From CAJQQK01 sp963696075 (lineage in GTDB: Bacteria; Pseudomonadota; Alphaproteobacteria; Rhizobiales; Hyphomicrobiaceae): DNA of 64,000 nucleotides. The translations under genes and the position numbers were made by a program. The notes below the pieces were generated by a model. That model did no database searches, was not told the DNA's origin, and saw only the letters and a list, made by a program, of their open reading frames with translations. The stretch is from assembly GCA_963696075.1 (NCBI GenBank), contig CAVOJD010000009.1:248001-312000 (forward strand), read 5' to 3'. Positions within the stretch are counted from its first letter, which is position 1; the number at the start of each line of letters is the position of its first letter. Of the stretch, positions 17,597 through 26,938 are shown one piece after another.

Positions 17597-19103
17597 TCAG
17601 GTCACTTCCGCCAGGAAGGAGAGCTGGTGGATGGCCTCATCGCCGTTCACATCGACGAGATCGGTCGGATAGTCGCCGGTGAAGCAATGGTCGGTGAATT
17701 GGGGACAGAAATCGTCGCGGCCGTCATAACCCATCGACTTATAAAGGCCGTCGACGGATAGAAAGGCGAGGCTGTCGGCGCCCATGTAGGCGCACATTTC
17801 CTCAGTCGACATCTGTGCTGCGAGAAGCTCGGAGCGCTTCGGGGTATCGATGCCGTAATGGTCGCCGTATTGGATCTCGGGGACAGGCGATGCGCATATG
17901 CACTTCGCGAGCGCCGGCGTCGCGCATCATGGCGACGAGTTTCTTCGATGTGGTGCCGCGCACGACGCTGTCGTCGATCAGGACAATGCGCCGGCCCTTG
18001 ATGACGGCGGTGTTGGCGGAATGCTTGAGCTTCACGCCGAGGGCGCGGATCTGCTGTTCCGGCTCGATGAAGGTGCGCCCGACATAATGATTTCGGATGA
18101 TGCCAAGCTCGAAGGGGCGGCCGATGCCGGCGGCATAGCCGAGGGCCGCGGGGACGCCCGAGTCGGGGATTGGCACGACGACGTCGACGTCGGTGGGGGC
18201 TTCACGGGCGAGTTGCGCGCCCATGTTCTTGCGCACTTCATAGACATTGCGGCCGCCGATGATCGAATCGGGGCGGGCGAAATAGATGAACTCGAAGATG
18301 CAGGGGCGGGCGGGGCGACGGGGCAGCGGACGGTGGCTTTGCAGGCCGTTTTCGTTGATGACGACGATCTCGCCGTTTTCGACTTCGCGCACGAACTTGG
18401 CGCCGACCATGTCGAGCGCGCAGGTTTCGGACGCAAGGATATACGCGCCGTCGAGGCGGCCGATGACGAGGGGGCGAATGCCGACGGGATCGCGCACGCC
18501 GATCATGGCGTTCTTGGCGAGGTTGACGAGGCCGTAGGCGCCCTCGATCTGGCGGACGGCATCAATCAGGCGCTCGACGACGCGGGTGCCGGGCGAGCGG
18601 GCCATGAGGTGGAGGAGGACTTCGGTGTCGGAGGTCGACTGGAAGATGGCGCCGTCGCGAATCAGTTCGCGGCGCAGGCGGTAGGCGTTGGTGATCTGGC
18701 CGTTGTGGGCGACGGCGAAGCCGCCACTCGACAGATCAGCGAACAGGGGCTGGACGTTGCGCAGATGGGTGCCGCCACGCGTCGAGTAGCGGACGTGGCC
18801 GATGGCGCTTTGACCCTTGAGGCGGTCGATGACGCCCTTGGAGTTGAAGTGATCGCCCACCAGGCCCATGCGTCGTTCGGAATGAAACTGATCGCCGTCG
18901 AATGTGACGATGCCGCAGGCTTCCTGGCCGCGATGCTGGAGCGCGTGCAGGCCAAGGGCGGTCAGGGCCGCTGCGTCCGGGTGGCCCCAGACGCCAAAGA
19001 CACCGCACTCCTCGTGGAGGCGGTCGTCCTCGATATCAAAGTCGTCAGAAGTTGGGGCATCGTGCGCCGGTGCTCGTCCCTCTGGTTGATGCGCCATAAC
19101 CAT
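17597..19103 (-). CDS. purF: Amidophosphoribosyltransferase PurF, frameshifted as read
   Basis: PurF makes 5-phosphoribosylamine from PRPP and glutamine, the first step of purine synthesis. The frame from 19103 has the N-terminal nucleophile context EECGVFG and the PRPP loop VLIDDSVVRGT, then shifts after about residue 407. Removing one base from the GGGG run at 17879-17882 continues it as EIQYGDHYGIDTPKRSELL and then MSTEEMCAYMGADSLAFLS, giving about 501 residues. The start at 19103 follows GAAGGAG; earlier in-frame ATGs are less supported. This is probably a sequencing error, since an unbroken core purine gene is expected. Confidence 0.88.
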
Positions 19104-19158
19104 GGAAGTCTCCTTCACCGGGTTTTCACCGTTTGAGGGACCCGAGAGTTGAGCCAAG

Positions 19159-19797
19159 CTAACCCAGCCCCGCCGGCCGGATTACGACACATATATGAGA
19201 GGTTCCCGCTTTATCCAACACAATTCGGGGTGAGGACGGGATAAGGTGGCCACTTCGCTGTTGATCATTGGGGTCGGGGGTCATGAAATTCTCGGGAATA
19301 TACCGAACCAGAACCGATCGCAGTGAATTGCCGGTTTCCTTGATGTAGGGCAGCGTTACGGCGTTGCGGACCCACGGTTCCTGCTGTTTGGGGTCGGGGA
19401 CGAAGTTTTCGTAAAGCATGAATGGAATAACGATCAGAATAAAGCCACGGACGACGCCAAAGGCGAGGCCGAGGAGGCGATCGATCATGCCAATGTTACT
19501 GTCGAGGATGGCGTCGGAGATTTTCGACGTAATCAAATGGACGACGACGAGGGCGATCAGGAAAATAAGGGCGCCGATCGCGATCTGGGCGATCTGGAGC
19601 GGGGCGCCGATCTGCTGGGCGACATCCTCGGCGATGGGGCGCTGATAAAGGACGAAATAGGCGACGGCGCCGGCCGCGATGATCCATGACAGAATGGACA
19701 GGATTTCGCGGGTCAGCCCACGGTACATCGCAAGCAGGCCGGACAGCAGCGCGATCGCGATCAAGGCGATGTCGAGATAGGTCAACGGGCCGATCAT
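19159..19797 (-). CDS. cvpA: CvpA family protein
   Basis: The 212-residue inner-membrane protein has four hydrophobic segments in its first 130 residues and the family pattern YLDIALIAI, YRGLTREILSILSW. CvpA homologues are named for colicin V production and are linked to envelope stress; the molecular function is unclear. Its position immediately upstream of purF is conserved. The last 30 residues after PDPNDQQ are not recognisably conserved; I checked the other frames there and found earlier stops, so no indel is implied. Confidence 0.88.
   Translation of the reverse strand: MIGPLTYLDIALIAIALLSGLLAMYRGLTREILSILSWIIAAGAVAYFVLYQRPIAEDVAQQIGAPLQIAQIAIGALIFLIALVVVHLITSKISDAILDSNIGMIDRLLGLAFGVVRGFILIVIPFMLYENFVPDPKQQEPWVRNAVTLPYIKETGNSLRSVLVRYIPENFMTPDPNDQQRSGHLIPSSPRIVLDKAGTSHICVVIRPAGLG
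19190..19218 (-). promoter_or_regulatory. Possible sigma-70 promoter for purF
   Basis: On the minus strand TTGGAT is separated by 17 bases from TATATG, 4 and 4-5 of 6 to consensus. It lies within the 3' end of cvpA, with the -10 box 87 bases before the purF start. It would allow purF expression independent of cvpA. Confidence 0.33.
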
Positions 19798-19897
19798 TCC
19801 TTTGGATTCCCCGGTTTAGCAAAGGCGTCGTCGAAGCATCGAGGGGCCGAACGTGTTTCCGGCCGTCTGGATGCGATGATTTGTTCGGGCCGCGGTG

Positions 19898-21277
19898 TCA
19901 CTGGCATGGCGCTAACGTGTCCGCAAGTTGTTTGAGGTGTTTAACACGGTCGAGCTTGATGCTGGCGGCCTTTTTCTTGATGTCACCAGCGGCCGGCAGA
20001 ACAGCTGTTTCAAAGCCCAGTTTCTCGGCTTCGCGCAGGCGGGTTGCCATGTGGGAGGCCGCGCGGACGGCGCCGGACAGGCTGACTTCGCCGAAATAGA
20101 CATGCTCTTTCGGCAAGGGGGCGCCGGAAAACGACGACAGGAGGGCTGCGGCGGCGGCGAGATCGGCGGCTGGTTCGACGATCTTGAGGCCGCCTGCGAC
20201 GTTGAGGTAGACGTCGTGGGCGGCAAATGAGACGCCGCAGCGGGCATCGAGGACGGCGAGGATCATCGACAGGCGGCTCGAATCCCAGCCGACGACGGCG
20301 CGGCGCGGCGTGCCGAGGCCGGAGGGGGCCACCAGGGCCTGGATCTCGACGAGGACGGGGCGGGTGCCCTCGATGCCGGCGAATACGGCGGCGCCGGGGG
20401 CTTCGCCGTCGCGATCGCCGAGGAAAAGTTCGGACGGATTTGCGACTTCCCGCAGGCCTTCATCGGCCATCTCGAAGACGCCGATTTCGTCGGTCGCGCC
20501 GAAACGGTTCTTGATCGCGCGCAGGAGGCGGAAGGGATTGCCGCGGTCGCCTTCGAAATAGAGGACGGTGTCGACCATGTGCTCGATCACCTTGGGGCCT
20601 GCGATCTGGCCTTCCTTGGTGACGTGGCCGACGAGGATCAGGGCGGAGCCGGCCTGCTTGGCGAAGCGGATGAGGCCTTGCGTCGAGGCGCGCATCTGGC
20701 TGACGGTGCCGGGGGCTGCGTCGAGGGTGTCGGACCACAGCGTCTGGATCGAATCGATAATGATCAGATCGGGACGGGCGCCATCGGCGGCGGTGGCAAG
20801 GATATTGGCGAGGTTTGTCTCCGAGGCCAGCGCGACCGGGGCGTCGGTCAGGCCAAGGCGTTCGGCGCGCAGACGGACCTGGGCGGTTGCCTCTTCGCCG
20901 GAGAAATAGAGCGCGCGGCGGCCGGCGCGGGCGAGGGCTGCTGCAAGCTGCAGGAGCAGGGTCGATTTGCCGATACCCGGTTCGCCGCCGATCAGGATCG
21001 CCGAGGCCGGCACGATGCCGCCACCGGTGACGCGGTCGAGTTCGGCGAGGCCGGTCGCAAGGCGGGGGGCTTCCGCAGTATTACCAGTCAGGCCTTCGAG
21101 ATGGACGACGGCGCCCTTGCGTCCCTTCGGCGTCATGCCGCTGCCGGGGGGCGGGCCGGCGTCGGTTTCCTCGACGAGGCTGTTCCATTCATCGCAGCCT
21201 GGACACTTGCCGACCCAGCGCGGGGAGGTGGTGGCGCAGTTCTGGCAAACGAAGCTCTGCTTGGCGGCCCTGGCCAT
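19898..21277 (-). CDS. radA: DNA repair protein RadA
   Basis: RadA (Sms) is a branch-migration helicase in recombination. The 459 residues begin with the C4 zinc finger CQNC-N13-CPGC, then Walker A GGEPGIGKST near 98-107, the KNRFG motif, and a C-terminal Lon-like domain. The gene ends within 101 bp of cvpA and starts 16 bp after the alr stop, in the usual alr-radA-cvpA order. Confidence 0.96.
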   Translation of the reverse strand: MARAAKQSFVCQNCATTSPRWVGKCPGCDEWNSLVEETDAGPPPGSGMTPKGRKGAVVHLEGLTGNTAEAPRLATGLAELDRVTGGGIVPASAILIGGEPGIGKSTLLLQLAAALARAGRRALYFSGEEATAQVRLRAERLGLTDAPVALASETNLANILATAADGARPDLIIIDSIQTLWSDTLDAAPGTVSQMRASTQGLIRFAKQAGSALILVGHVTKEGQIAGPKVIEHMVDTVLYFEGDRGNPFRLLRAIKNRFGATDEIGVFEMADEGLREVANPSELFLGDRDGEAPGAAVFAGIEGTRPVLVEIQALVAPSGLGTPRRAVVGWDSSRLSMILAVLDARCGVSFAAHDVYLNVAGGLKIVEPAADLAAAAALLSSFSGAPLPKEHVYFGEVSLSGAVRAASHMATRLREAEKLGFETAVLPAAGDIKKKAASIKLDRVKHLKQLADTLAPCQ

Positions 21278-21292
21278 CGGGGTTCCTTGGGT

Positions 21293-22485
21293 TCAGGCGT
21301 GTCGCGGGTGTTCGGTATAGATGCGATGCACACGATTCGACAGGCGCGACAACAGCTCGTAGCCGATCGTGCCGGCGCGATCGGTGAGATCGTCAACGGT
21401 GACGCGCTCGCCCATCATCTCGACCCAGGCGCCGCGATGGGCGAGGCTTTCGGGGACGTTGGTGACGTCGAGGGTGATGAGGTCCATCGAGACGCGGCCG
21501 ATGATCCGGACGGGGAAGTCCCCGATATAGCCGATCGGGCCGGGGTGCGCCCGGCTGCCGCTCAGCGCGCGCAGGAAGCCATCGGCATAGCCGCAGGCGA
21601 TGGTTGCAACGCGGGTCGGTGTGTCTGCCTGATAGGTCGCGCCATAGCCGACAGTTTCGCCGGCGTTGACGGTGCGTACCTGAAGGATGCGCGCCTTCAA
21701 TTTGACGACCGGCTGCATCGGGTTGGGGCCGCCTTCGAAGGCGCGGCCGCCATATAGCGCAATGCCGGGGCGAACGAGATCGAAATGATAGGCTGGACCA
21801 AGGAAGGTGCCGCCGGAGTTGGCGAGGCTTGCAGGTGCTGGGGGCAGGGCCGCGCGGGCTTTCTCGAAGGCGGCGAGCTGGTTTTGATTGTGGGGGTCGG
21901 CTGGCACGTCGGCATTGAGCAGATGGCTCATGACGAGGGACGAGCGGCGAAGTGATCGAGAGGGCGGGCGGGATCGCTCGCGAGGGCTGCGAGTTCGGTG
22001 GCGGGCAGGCCCAAGCGGTTCATGCCGGTATCGACATGGATCGCGGCGGGACGTTTGCGGTTTTCAGACTTGCAGAAACGGGCCCAGTCCTGGATCTCGG
22101 CAAGGCTTGAGAGGACGGGGCGCAGATCGTAGCCGGCGTAATGCGCTTCGGCGCCGGGTAGAAGTCCGTCGAGGATGTAGATCGTTGCGCTGGGGTCGAC
22201 GGTGCGCAGGCGGCGGCCTTCGTGCAGGGTCGCAACGAAGAAGGTGCGGCAGCCTTCGCGCAGCAGCGCGCCGGCGATTTCGGCGAGGCCAAGGCCGTAG
22301 GCGTCGGCCTTGACGACGCCGGCGCATTCGGCGCTGCCGGCCTGAATATTGAGCTTGGCCCAGTTGGCGCGCAAGGCTGCGAGGTTGATCTCGAGAATGG
22401 CCCGGGCGTCGGGGGGCAGGTCGGTTTCATCACGCAGGGGCGACGGGGCAGGCGGGGCGATCTCGTTCGGCTCGGGCTCGGCCAT
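21293..22485 (-). CDS. alr: Alanine racemase, frameshifted as read
   Basis: Alr makes D-alanine for peptidoglycan. The N-terminal frame carries the PLP lysine in VVKADAYGLG and ends after LDHFAAR with out-of-frame PSS-stop. The C-terminal frame resumes LVMSHLLNADVP and holds RPGIALYGG and the catalytic Tyr region GYGATYQ. Adding one base in the GGG run at 21937-21939 restores one 397-residue protein. D-Ala synthesis is essential, so an indel from sequencing is more likely than gene loss; no second racemase gene is in the window. A D-amino-acid transaminase (dat) at 46.5-47.5 kb could in principle supply D-Ala. Confidence 0.87.
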
Positions 22486-22510
22486 GGTGGCCTCTCATGG
22501 TCACGGGGCA

Positions 22511-22545
22511 GGGACAGAGGGCGGCTTTGTGGCGCCCTGCGTCCC
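22511..22545. repeat. Hairpin between dnaB and alr
   Basis: Arms GGGAC-AG-AGGGCG and CGCCCT-GC-GTCCC form 6-bp and 5-bp stems separated by a 2-base internal mismatch, with a 9-base loop. It lies in the 72-bp gap between dnaB and alr. There is no clear T run. It may attenuate transcription into alr or stabilise the dnaB mRNA end. Confidence 0.4.
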
Positions 22546-22557
22546 TTATATAGCGCC

Positions 22558-24072
22558 TCATTCGTTCGGTTCGAAGGCCGGCATCATATCGCGGGCGAGA
22601 TTGCCGAATCGGGTGAACTCCGCCTCGAAAGAAAGATTGACGGTGCCGACAGGGCCGTGACGCTGCTTGCCGATGATGACTTCGGCGCGGCCCATGGCGG
22701 CTTCCATCTTGACCTGCCAATCGGCGAACTCCGGCGTGCCCTCAGAGGGCTTGGTGCGCTCGATATAGTATTCTTCGCGGTAGACGAACATGACGACGTC
22801 GGCGTCCTGCTCGATCGAACCTGATTCGCGCAGATCCGAGAGTTGCGGGCGCTTGTCTTCGCGTTGCTCGACCTGGCGGGAGAGCTGGGAGAGGGCGATG
22901 ATCGGGACTTCCAGCTCCTTGGCCAGCGCCTTGAGGCCGGTGGTGATCTCGGTGACTTCCTGGACGCGGCCCTCCCCGGAGCGTTTCGAGCCGGTCAGGA
23001 GCTGGATGTAGTCGACGACGAGGAGGTCGAGGCCGTGCTGGCGCTTGAGTTTGCGGGCGCGGGCGGCGAGCTGGGCAATCGATATGCCACCGGTCTGGTC
23101 GATATAGAGCGGCGCCTGGCTCATCTCCTGGCTGGCGGCGACGAGGCGGCGGAACTCGTCCTCCGTGATCATGCCGCGGCGGATCTTGGCGGATGAGATT
23201 TCAGCCTGCTCGGCGAGAATACGGGTGGCGAGCTGCTCGGCCGCCATTTCGAGGGAGAAGAAGCCGACGACGCCGCCGTTGGCGGCTTTGATGGTGCCAT
23301 CGTCAGTGGTTTCTGGGCGATAGGCCTTGGCGACGTTGTAGGCGATGTTGGTGGCGAGGGAGGTCTTGCCCATCGAGGGACGTCCGGCGAGGACGATGAG
23401 GTCGGACTTCTGCAGGCCGCCCATGCGGGCATCAAGATCGATCAAGCCCGAAGAGATGCCGGAAAGGTGGCCGTCGCGCTGGTAGGCGGCGCTGGCCATG
23501 TCGATCGCAGCGGTCAGGGCGTTGGAGAAGTTGACGAAACCCTGGCCGTATTTGCCGCTTTCGGCGAGTTCGTAGAGGCGGCTTTCGGCCTCCTGGATCT
23601 GTGATTCAGGCGAGGCGTCGACGGGCGAATCGTAGGCCACGGTGACCATATCGCTGCCGATGGTGATCAGCGCGCGGCGGGCGGCGAGATCATAGATCGT
23701 GCGGCCGTAGTCGGCGGCGTTGAGGATGGTGGCGGCGTTGGCGGCGAGGCGGACCAGGTATTGGGGAATGGTGAGGTCGGCTTCGATCGGCTCGTCGGAT
23801 TCGAAAAACGTCCTGAGCGTGATCGGTGTCGCCTGCTTGCCGGCGCTGATGATCTTGTGGGCGACCTCGAAGATCTTCTGGTGGATCGGCTCGTAGAAAT
23901 GGACCGCTTCCAGGAAGCCCTGGACGCGGTCCATGGCGTCGTTGTTGATCAGGATCGCGCCGAGCAGGGCCTGTTCCGCATCGATGTTGTGCGGCGGCTG
24001 GCGGAAGTTGAGGGGCTCGTCGGCCGCAGCCTGGGCGTGGAGCTGATCGGATAATGTGGTCGCTTGGGTCAT
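22558..24072 (-). CDS. dnaB: Replicative DNA helicase DnaB
   Basis: DnaB is the hexameric fork helicase. The 504 residues include the N-terminal DnaB domain (PPHNIDAEQALLGAIL) and the RecA-like C-terminal domain with Walker A GRPSMGKTS near 229-237, Walker B in LLVVDYIQLL, and the family end SRQVEQREDKRPQLSDLRES. There is no intein. An insert RPETTDDGTIKAANG sits just after the P-loop helix, as in other Alphaproteobacteria. Upstream is rplI across a 259-bp gap with a hairpin. Confidence 0.97.
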   Translation of the reverse strand: MTQATTLSDQLHAQAAADEPLNFRQPPHNIDAEQALLGAILINNDAMDRVQGFLEAVHFYEPIHQKIFEVAHKIISAGKQATPITLRTFFESDEPIEADLTIPQYLVRLAANAATILNAADYGRTIYDLAARRALITIGSDMVTVAYDSPVDASPESQIQEAESRLYELAESGKYGQGFVNFSNALTAAIDMASAAYQRDGHLSGISSGLIDLDARMGGLQKSDLIVLAGRPSMGKTSLATNIAYNVAKAYRPETTDDGTIKAANGGVVGFFSLEMAAEQLATRILAEQAEISSAKIRRGMITEDEFRRLVAASQEMSQAPLYIDQTGGISIAQLAARARKLKRQHGLDLLVVDYIQLLTGSKRSGEGRVQEVTEITTGLKALAKELEVPIIALSQLSRQVEQREDKRPQLSDLRESGSIEQDADVVMFVYREEYYIERTKPSEGTPEFADWQVKMEAAMGRAEVIIGKQRHGPVGTVNLSFEAEFTRFGNLARDMMPAFEPNE

Positions 24073-24289
24073 GCGACCGGGATACGCGATTCAGGGGGGT
24101 GGGCGCTCTTGGTGATTGCGCTGGGGGCGAGACGATCCCCGGTATGCACATGGGGGGCGGGATGTGCTTGCGCTCGGGCCGCGAATCACTCCGTCGATTA
24201 ATGTGGGACTTGCAACTTATGGCGCCGGTTCGGGCGCGGGCCGGTTCGCGTCGTGTGGCGCCATTCGCAACGAAGCGGGCGGGGCGATC

Positions 24290-24320
24290 GGCGGCCGAAA
24301 TTCCGGAGAATTCGGCCGCC
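24290..24320 (-). terminator. Strong hairpin after rplI
   Basis: GGCGGCCGAA pairs perfectly with TTCGGCCGCC around an 11-base loop. On the minus strand it starts 12 bases past the rplI stop. It lacks a T tract on that side, so it is a possible terminator, attenuator or 3' stabiliser separating the ribosomal-protein message from dnaB. Confidence 0.45.
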
Positions 24321-24331
24321 TTAAGCGTTCG

Positions 24332-24961
24332 TCAGCGGGCTTCGCCGTCTGCAGCGTCAGCGCCCGGCAATTCCTGCATCTCGCCGCTGCCGCCGTCGTC
24401 GTCGTAGCCGTCGCCGGAGCCCGTGCCATCGGCGTCGGGGTCGAAGGTTTCAAGTTCGATGCCTTCTTCGCGAATGACGAGGACGTCTTCGCCGCGGGCC
24501 TGGCGATCGGCTTCGTCGGCCGAGCGGGCGACGTTGACGATCACGTTGACTTCGACCTCGGGGTGGAGCGTGACGGCGACGGTGTGGAGGCCGAGTTCCT
24601 TGATCGGCTGGGGCAGGATGACCTGTTGGCGCAGGATGTTGAAGCCGCCTTCGGTGACCATGTCGGCGATGTCGCGGGTTGAGACCGAGCCATAGAGCTG
24701 ACCGGTGTCACCAGCCTGGCGGATGGCGATGAAGGTCTGATCGTTGAGGCGCTCGCCGACGGCTTCGGCTTCCTTCTTTTCCTCCAGGTTGCGGGCTTCC
24801 AACTCGACGCGCTGGGTCTCGAAGCGGGCCGCGTTTTCCTTGGTCGCCCGCAGCGCCTTGCCCTGGGGAAGCAGATAGTTGCGCGCGTAGCCGTCTTTCA
24901 CGGTTACGACATCGCCCATCTGGCCGAGTGAGCGGATACGCTCGAGAAGAATAACGTCCAT
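24332..24961 (-). CDS. rplI: 50S ribosomal protein L9
   Basis: L9 (209 residues) binds 23S rRNA. The N-terminal signature MDVILLERIRSLGQMGDVVTV and GYARNYLLPQGKA is classic. The central helix follows, then the C-terminal domain (LHTVAVTLHPEVEVNV). A low-complexity Asp/Gly-rich tail of about 40 residues extends past the family core. A good Shine-Dalgarno (GGAGGTAATT) precedes the start. Confidence 0.97.
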   Translation of the reverse strand: MDVILLERIRSLGQMGDVVTVKDGYARNYLLPQGKALRATKENAARFETQRVELEARNLEEKKEAEAVGERLNDQTFIAIRQAGDTGQLYGSVSTRDIADMVTEGGFNILRQQVILPQPIKELGLHTVAVTLHPEVEVNVIVNVARSADEADRQARGEDVLVIREEGIELETFDPDADGTGSGDGYDDDGGSGEMQELPGADAADGEAR

Positions 24962-25040
24962 AAGAATTACCTCCAGAGATTGATAGGGTTTGGTTTGTTC
25001 GAGCTCGGCTGGATCGCCGAGGATGGCGTGTTGGTTGGGC

Positions 25041-26021
25041 TTAATCGGGCGAGGGGGGCGGGCGGGGCTGCCTGCCGCCGTTTTCCGGTTTGCGTAAGGA
25101 CAGAAGCGGCTCGACGAGGGCGAGGGACGCGATCGCGAGGCCGCTGATCGGATTGAAGAAGAGCAGGAAGGCGTAGACCGCGATCAGGATCATGGGACGG
25201 ACGGGATTGGTCCAGGACGCGTTGTGGACGATGGCGAGGCCAACAAGCGTGAAGGCGACGAAGAGGCCGCTTGCGAAACCAGACGCGATGAGGCCCGGGT
25301 AATCGTCGAGGAAGGAGCCTGCGACCGTGGCTGCCAGGATGAGGCCTGCGATGGGCGGCAGTTCGATCATCGAGACGTTCGGCCACGGGCGGGGGAGGAG
25401 ATCCGAGGCGCGCGCAACCTTGGCGCCGATCCAGAGATTGAACAGGATCACCCACATCCAGAAGAGAGCGATTGCGGCGGAAAACGTGACCGTGAGCAGC
25501 TTTGACAAATCGGCCAGTTGTTCGAGCGTTGGCTTCTCGCCGCCGGGCCAGGGGATGTCGGCGGAGAGCATGCGCTCCATGATGGTTTTGACGTGCGCTT
25601 CGAGATCGGCGGACGAGGTGCCGAGGGAGTAGAGGGCGGCGGTGGCGATCAGGCCGCTTGCCAGCGCAATGGCAAAGAGGATGCGGCCGACCGGATACCA
25701 TTCGCGGTGTTCTGTTCCGTTCTGGTCGACGTAGTCGCGTGAGAGCAGCAGGAAATGGATCGCAGCGGTCGCTGGAACGCCGAACAGAATGAGATGGAAG
25801 ATGCCCGCGTTGATGGTGCCAATGACCGTGAGGAGGGCTGCGGCGACCAGGGAGGCGATGGCGGCGCCGGCCCAGCCGTAGCAAAAGCCAACGATGGCGA
25901 TGGGGAGCGGTGTCAGGAGAACGAGCGCCATCAAGCTCATGACCGCGCCGGTTGCGGCTGCGACAAAGAGCAGGCCGGAGACCAGTCCGGCGCCGATGGC
26001 GATAGCGAATTGCTTGTTCAC
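25041..26021 (-). CDS. DUF2232 family membrane protein
   Basis: The 326-residue protein has about eight hydrophobic segments and begins MNKQFAIAIGAG. It matches the DUF2232 (YybS-like) proteins commonly found between rpsR and rplI in Alphaproteobacteria. The function is unknown. It may be cotranscribed with rplI (79-bp gap). A competing longer frame over the same DNA is Arg/Pro/His-rich and non-coding. Confidence 0.86.
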   Translation of the reverse strand: MNKQFAIAIGAGLVSGLLFVAAATGAVMSLMALVLLTPLPIAIVGFCYGWAGAAIASLVAAALLTVIGTINAGIFHLILFGVPATAAIHFLLLSRDYVDQNGTEHREWYPVGRILFAIALASGLIATAALYSLGTSSADLEAHVKTIMERMLSADIPWPGGEKPTLEQLADLSKLLTVTFSAAIALFWMWVILFNLWIGAKVARASDLLPRPWPNVSMIELPPIAGLILAATVAGSFLDDYPGLIASGFASGLFVAFTLVGLAIVHNASWTNPVRPMILIAVYAFLLFFNPISGLAIASLALVEPLLSLRKPENGGRQPRPPPSPD

Positions 26022-26082
26022 GCTGAGCTGTCCCGCACAGGGCGGTTAGAGGCGGCGGGCGCCCCAACCTAGGTTCAAGTCA

Positions 26083-26113
26083 TGAAAAACATCCCCGAAC
26101 CAACGGGGATGTT
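26083..26113 (-). terminator. Intrinsic terminator after rpsR
   Basis: AACATCCCC and GGGGATGTT form a 9-bp stem with an 8-base loop. On the minus strand the stem ends in GATGTTTTTC, a five-T run, 46 bases past the rpsR stop. The plus orientation also ends GTTGTTTTC. It would separate rpsF-rpsR from DUF2232-rplI. Confidence 0.7.
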
Positions 26114-26158
26114 GTTTTCGAAGATCATCCATAGATCAGGCAAGTGATCCGGGAATGA

Positions 26159-26410
26159 TCAATCAATGACGTAGGGCAGCAGGCCGAGGAAGCGGGCCCG
26201 CTTGATCGCCTTGGCCAGTTCGCGCTGTTTCTTGGCAGAGACGGCGGTGATGCGGCTCGGGACGATCTTGCCGCGCTCGGAGACATAGCGGCCGAGGAGG
26301 CGAACGTCCTTGTAGTCGATCTTCGGTGAGCCGTCGGAGGAGAAGGGGCAGGTTTTGCGACGGCGATTGAAGGGGCGGCGCGGGCCGCCGCTGGATGCTG
26401 GTGCGGCCAT
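26159..26410 (-). CDS. rpsR: 30S ribosomal protein S18
   Basis: S18 is 83 residues with the conserved NRRRKTCPF, IDYKDVRLLGRYVSERGKI and RITAVSAKKQRELAKAIKRAR. It pairs with S6 on the platform of the small subunit. The start is 3 bases after the rpsF stop. An upstream frame over this region is a shadow. Confidence 0.96.
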   Translation of the reverse strand: MAAPASSGGPRRPFNRRRKTCPFSSDGSPKIDYKDVRLLGRYVSERGKIVPSRITAVSAKKQRELAKAIKRARFLGLLPYVID

Positions 26411-26413
26411 GGT

Positions 26414-26938
26414 CTAGCGCTCCTCTGCGTGGTCGGTTGCCTGGGGACGGGCGCGGAAGGTGGAGGCTTCGCCACCGGGACGGGGGCCACCACGGCCGCC
26501 GCCATCGCGGCCATCACGTCCGCCATCGCGGCCGCCTTCACGCGGGCCGCCACGGCCACCGCCACCGCCGCGGAAACCGCCGCCGCCGCCAGGACCACGG
26601 CGATCTTCACGGTCAGAACCCTTCTTCATCTGGATGGAGGGCTCGGTCTCGTGTTCTTCGACACGGATGGTGATGAAGCGGAGGACATCGTTCGACAGGC
26701 CCATGCGCCGCTCCATTTCGGCAACCGCTTCATGGGGGGCGTCGATGTTGAGGTGGGTGTAGTGGGCCTTGCGGTTCTTCTTGATCTTGTAGGCGAGGTT
26801 CTTGAGGCCCCAGTACTCGACCCGGCCAATGCTGCCGCCCGCTTCGGTGATGATGTCTTTGTATTCCTGCGTCATGGTGTCGACCTGTTGTTGCGACACG
26901 TCCTGACGCGCGAGGAACACATGCTCGTATTTCGGCAT
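26414..26938 (-). CDS. rpsF: 30S ribosomal protein S6 with Gly/Arg-rich tail
   Basis: S6 binds with S18 to 16S rRNA. The first about 105 residues (MPKYEHVFLARQDVS, GRVEYWGLKNLAYKIKKNRKAHY) are the canonical domain. Residues from about 108 to 174 form a low-complexity tail of Gly, Arg and Asp repeats (GGGGFRGGGGGRGG, GGRDGGRDGRDGGG). Such S6 extensions occur in Alphaproteobacteria, but this one is notably RGG-like. Translation probably couples to rpsR 3 bases downstream. Confidence 0.95.
   Translation of the reverse strand: MPKYEHVFLARQDVSQQQVDTMTQEYKDIITEAGGSIGRVEYWGLKNLAYKIKKNRKAHYTHLNIDAPHEAVAEMERRMGLSNDVLRFITIRVEEHETEPSIQMKKGSDREDRRGPGGGGGFRGGGGGRGGPREGGRDGGRDGRDGGGRGGPRPGGEASTFRARPQATDHAEER

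Noticed and set aside
17898..19136. 412-codon plus-strand frame opposite purF
   Set aside because: It is antisense to a conserved gene, rich in Asp/Gly/Ala from codon complementarity, and has no recognisable domain.
19159..19260. Possible indel at the cvpA C-terminus
   Set aside because: The tail looks unlike relatives, but both other frames stop early, so no single-base edit improves it.
20579..21757. 392-codon plus-strand frame opposite radA and alr
   Set aside because: Shadow of conserved genes in GC-rich DNA; no domain.
24967..26067. 366-codon minus-strand frame over the DUF2232 gene
   Set aside because: Arg/His/Pro-rich composition; the alternative frame encodes a recognisable membrane protein.
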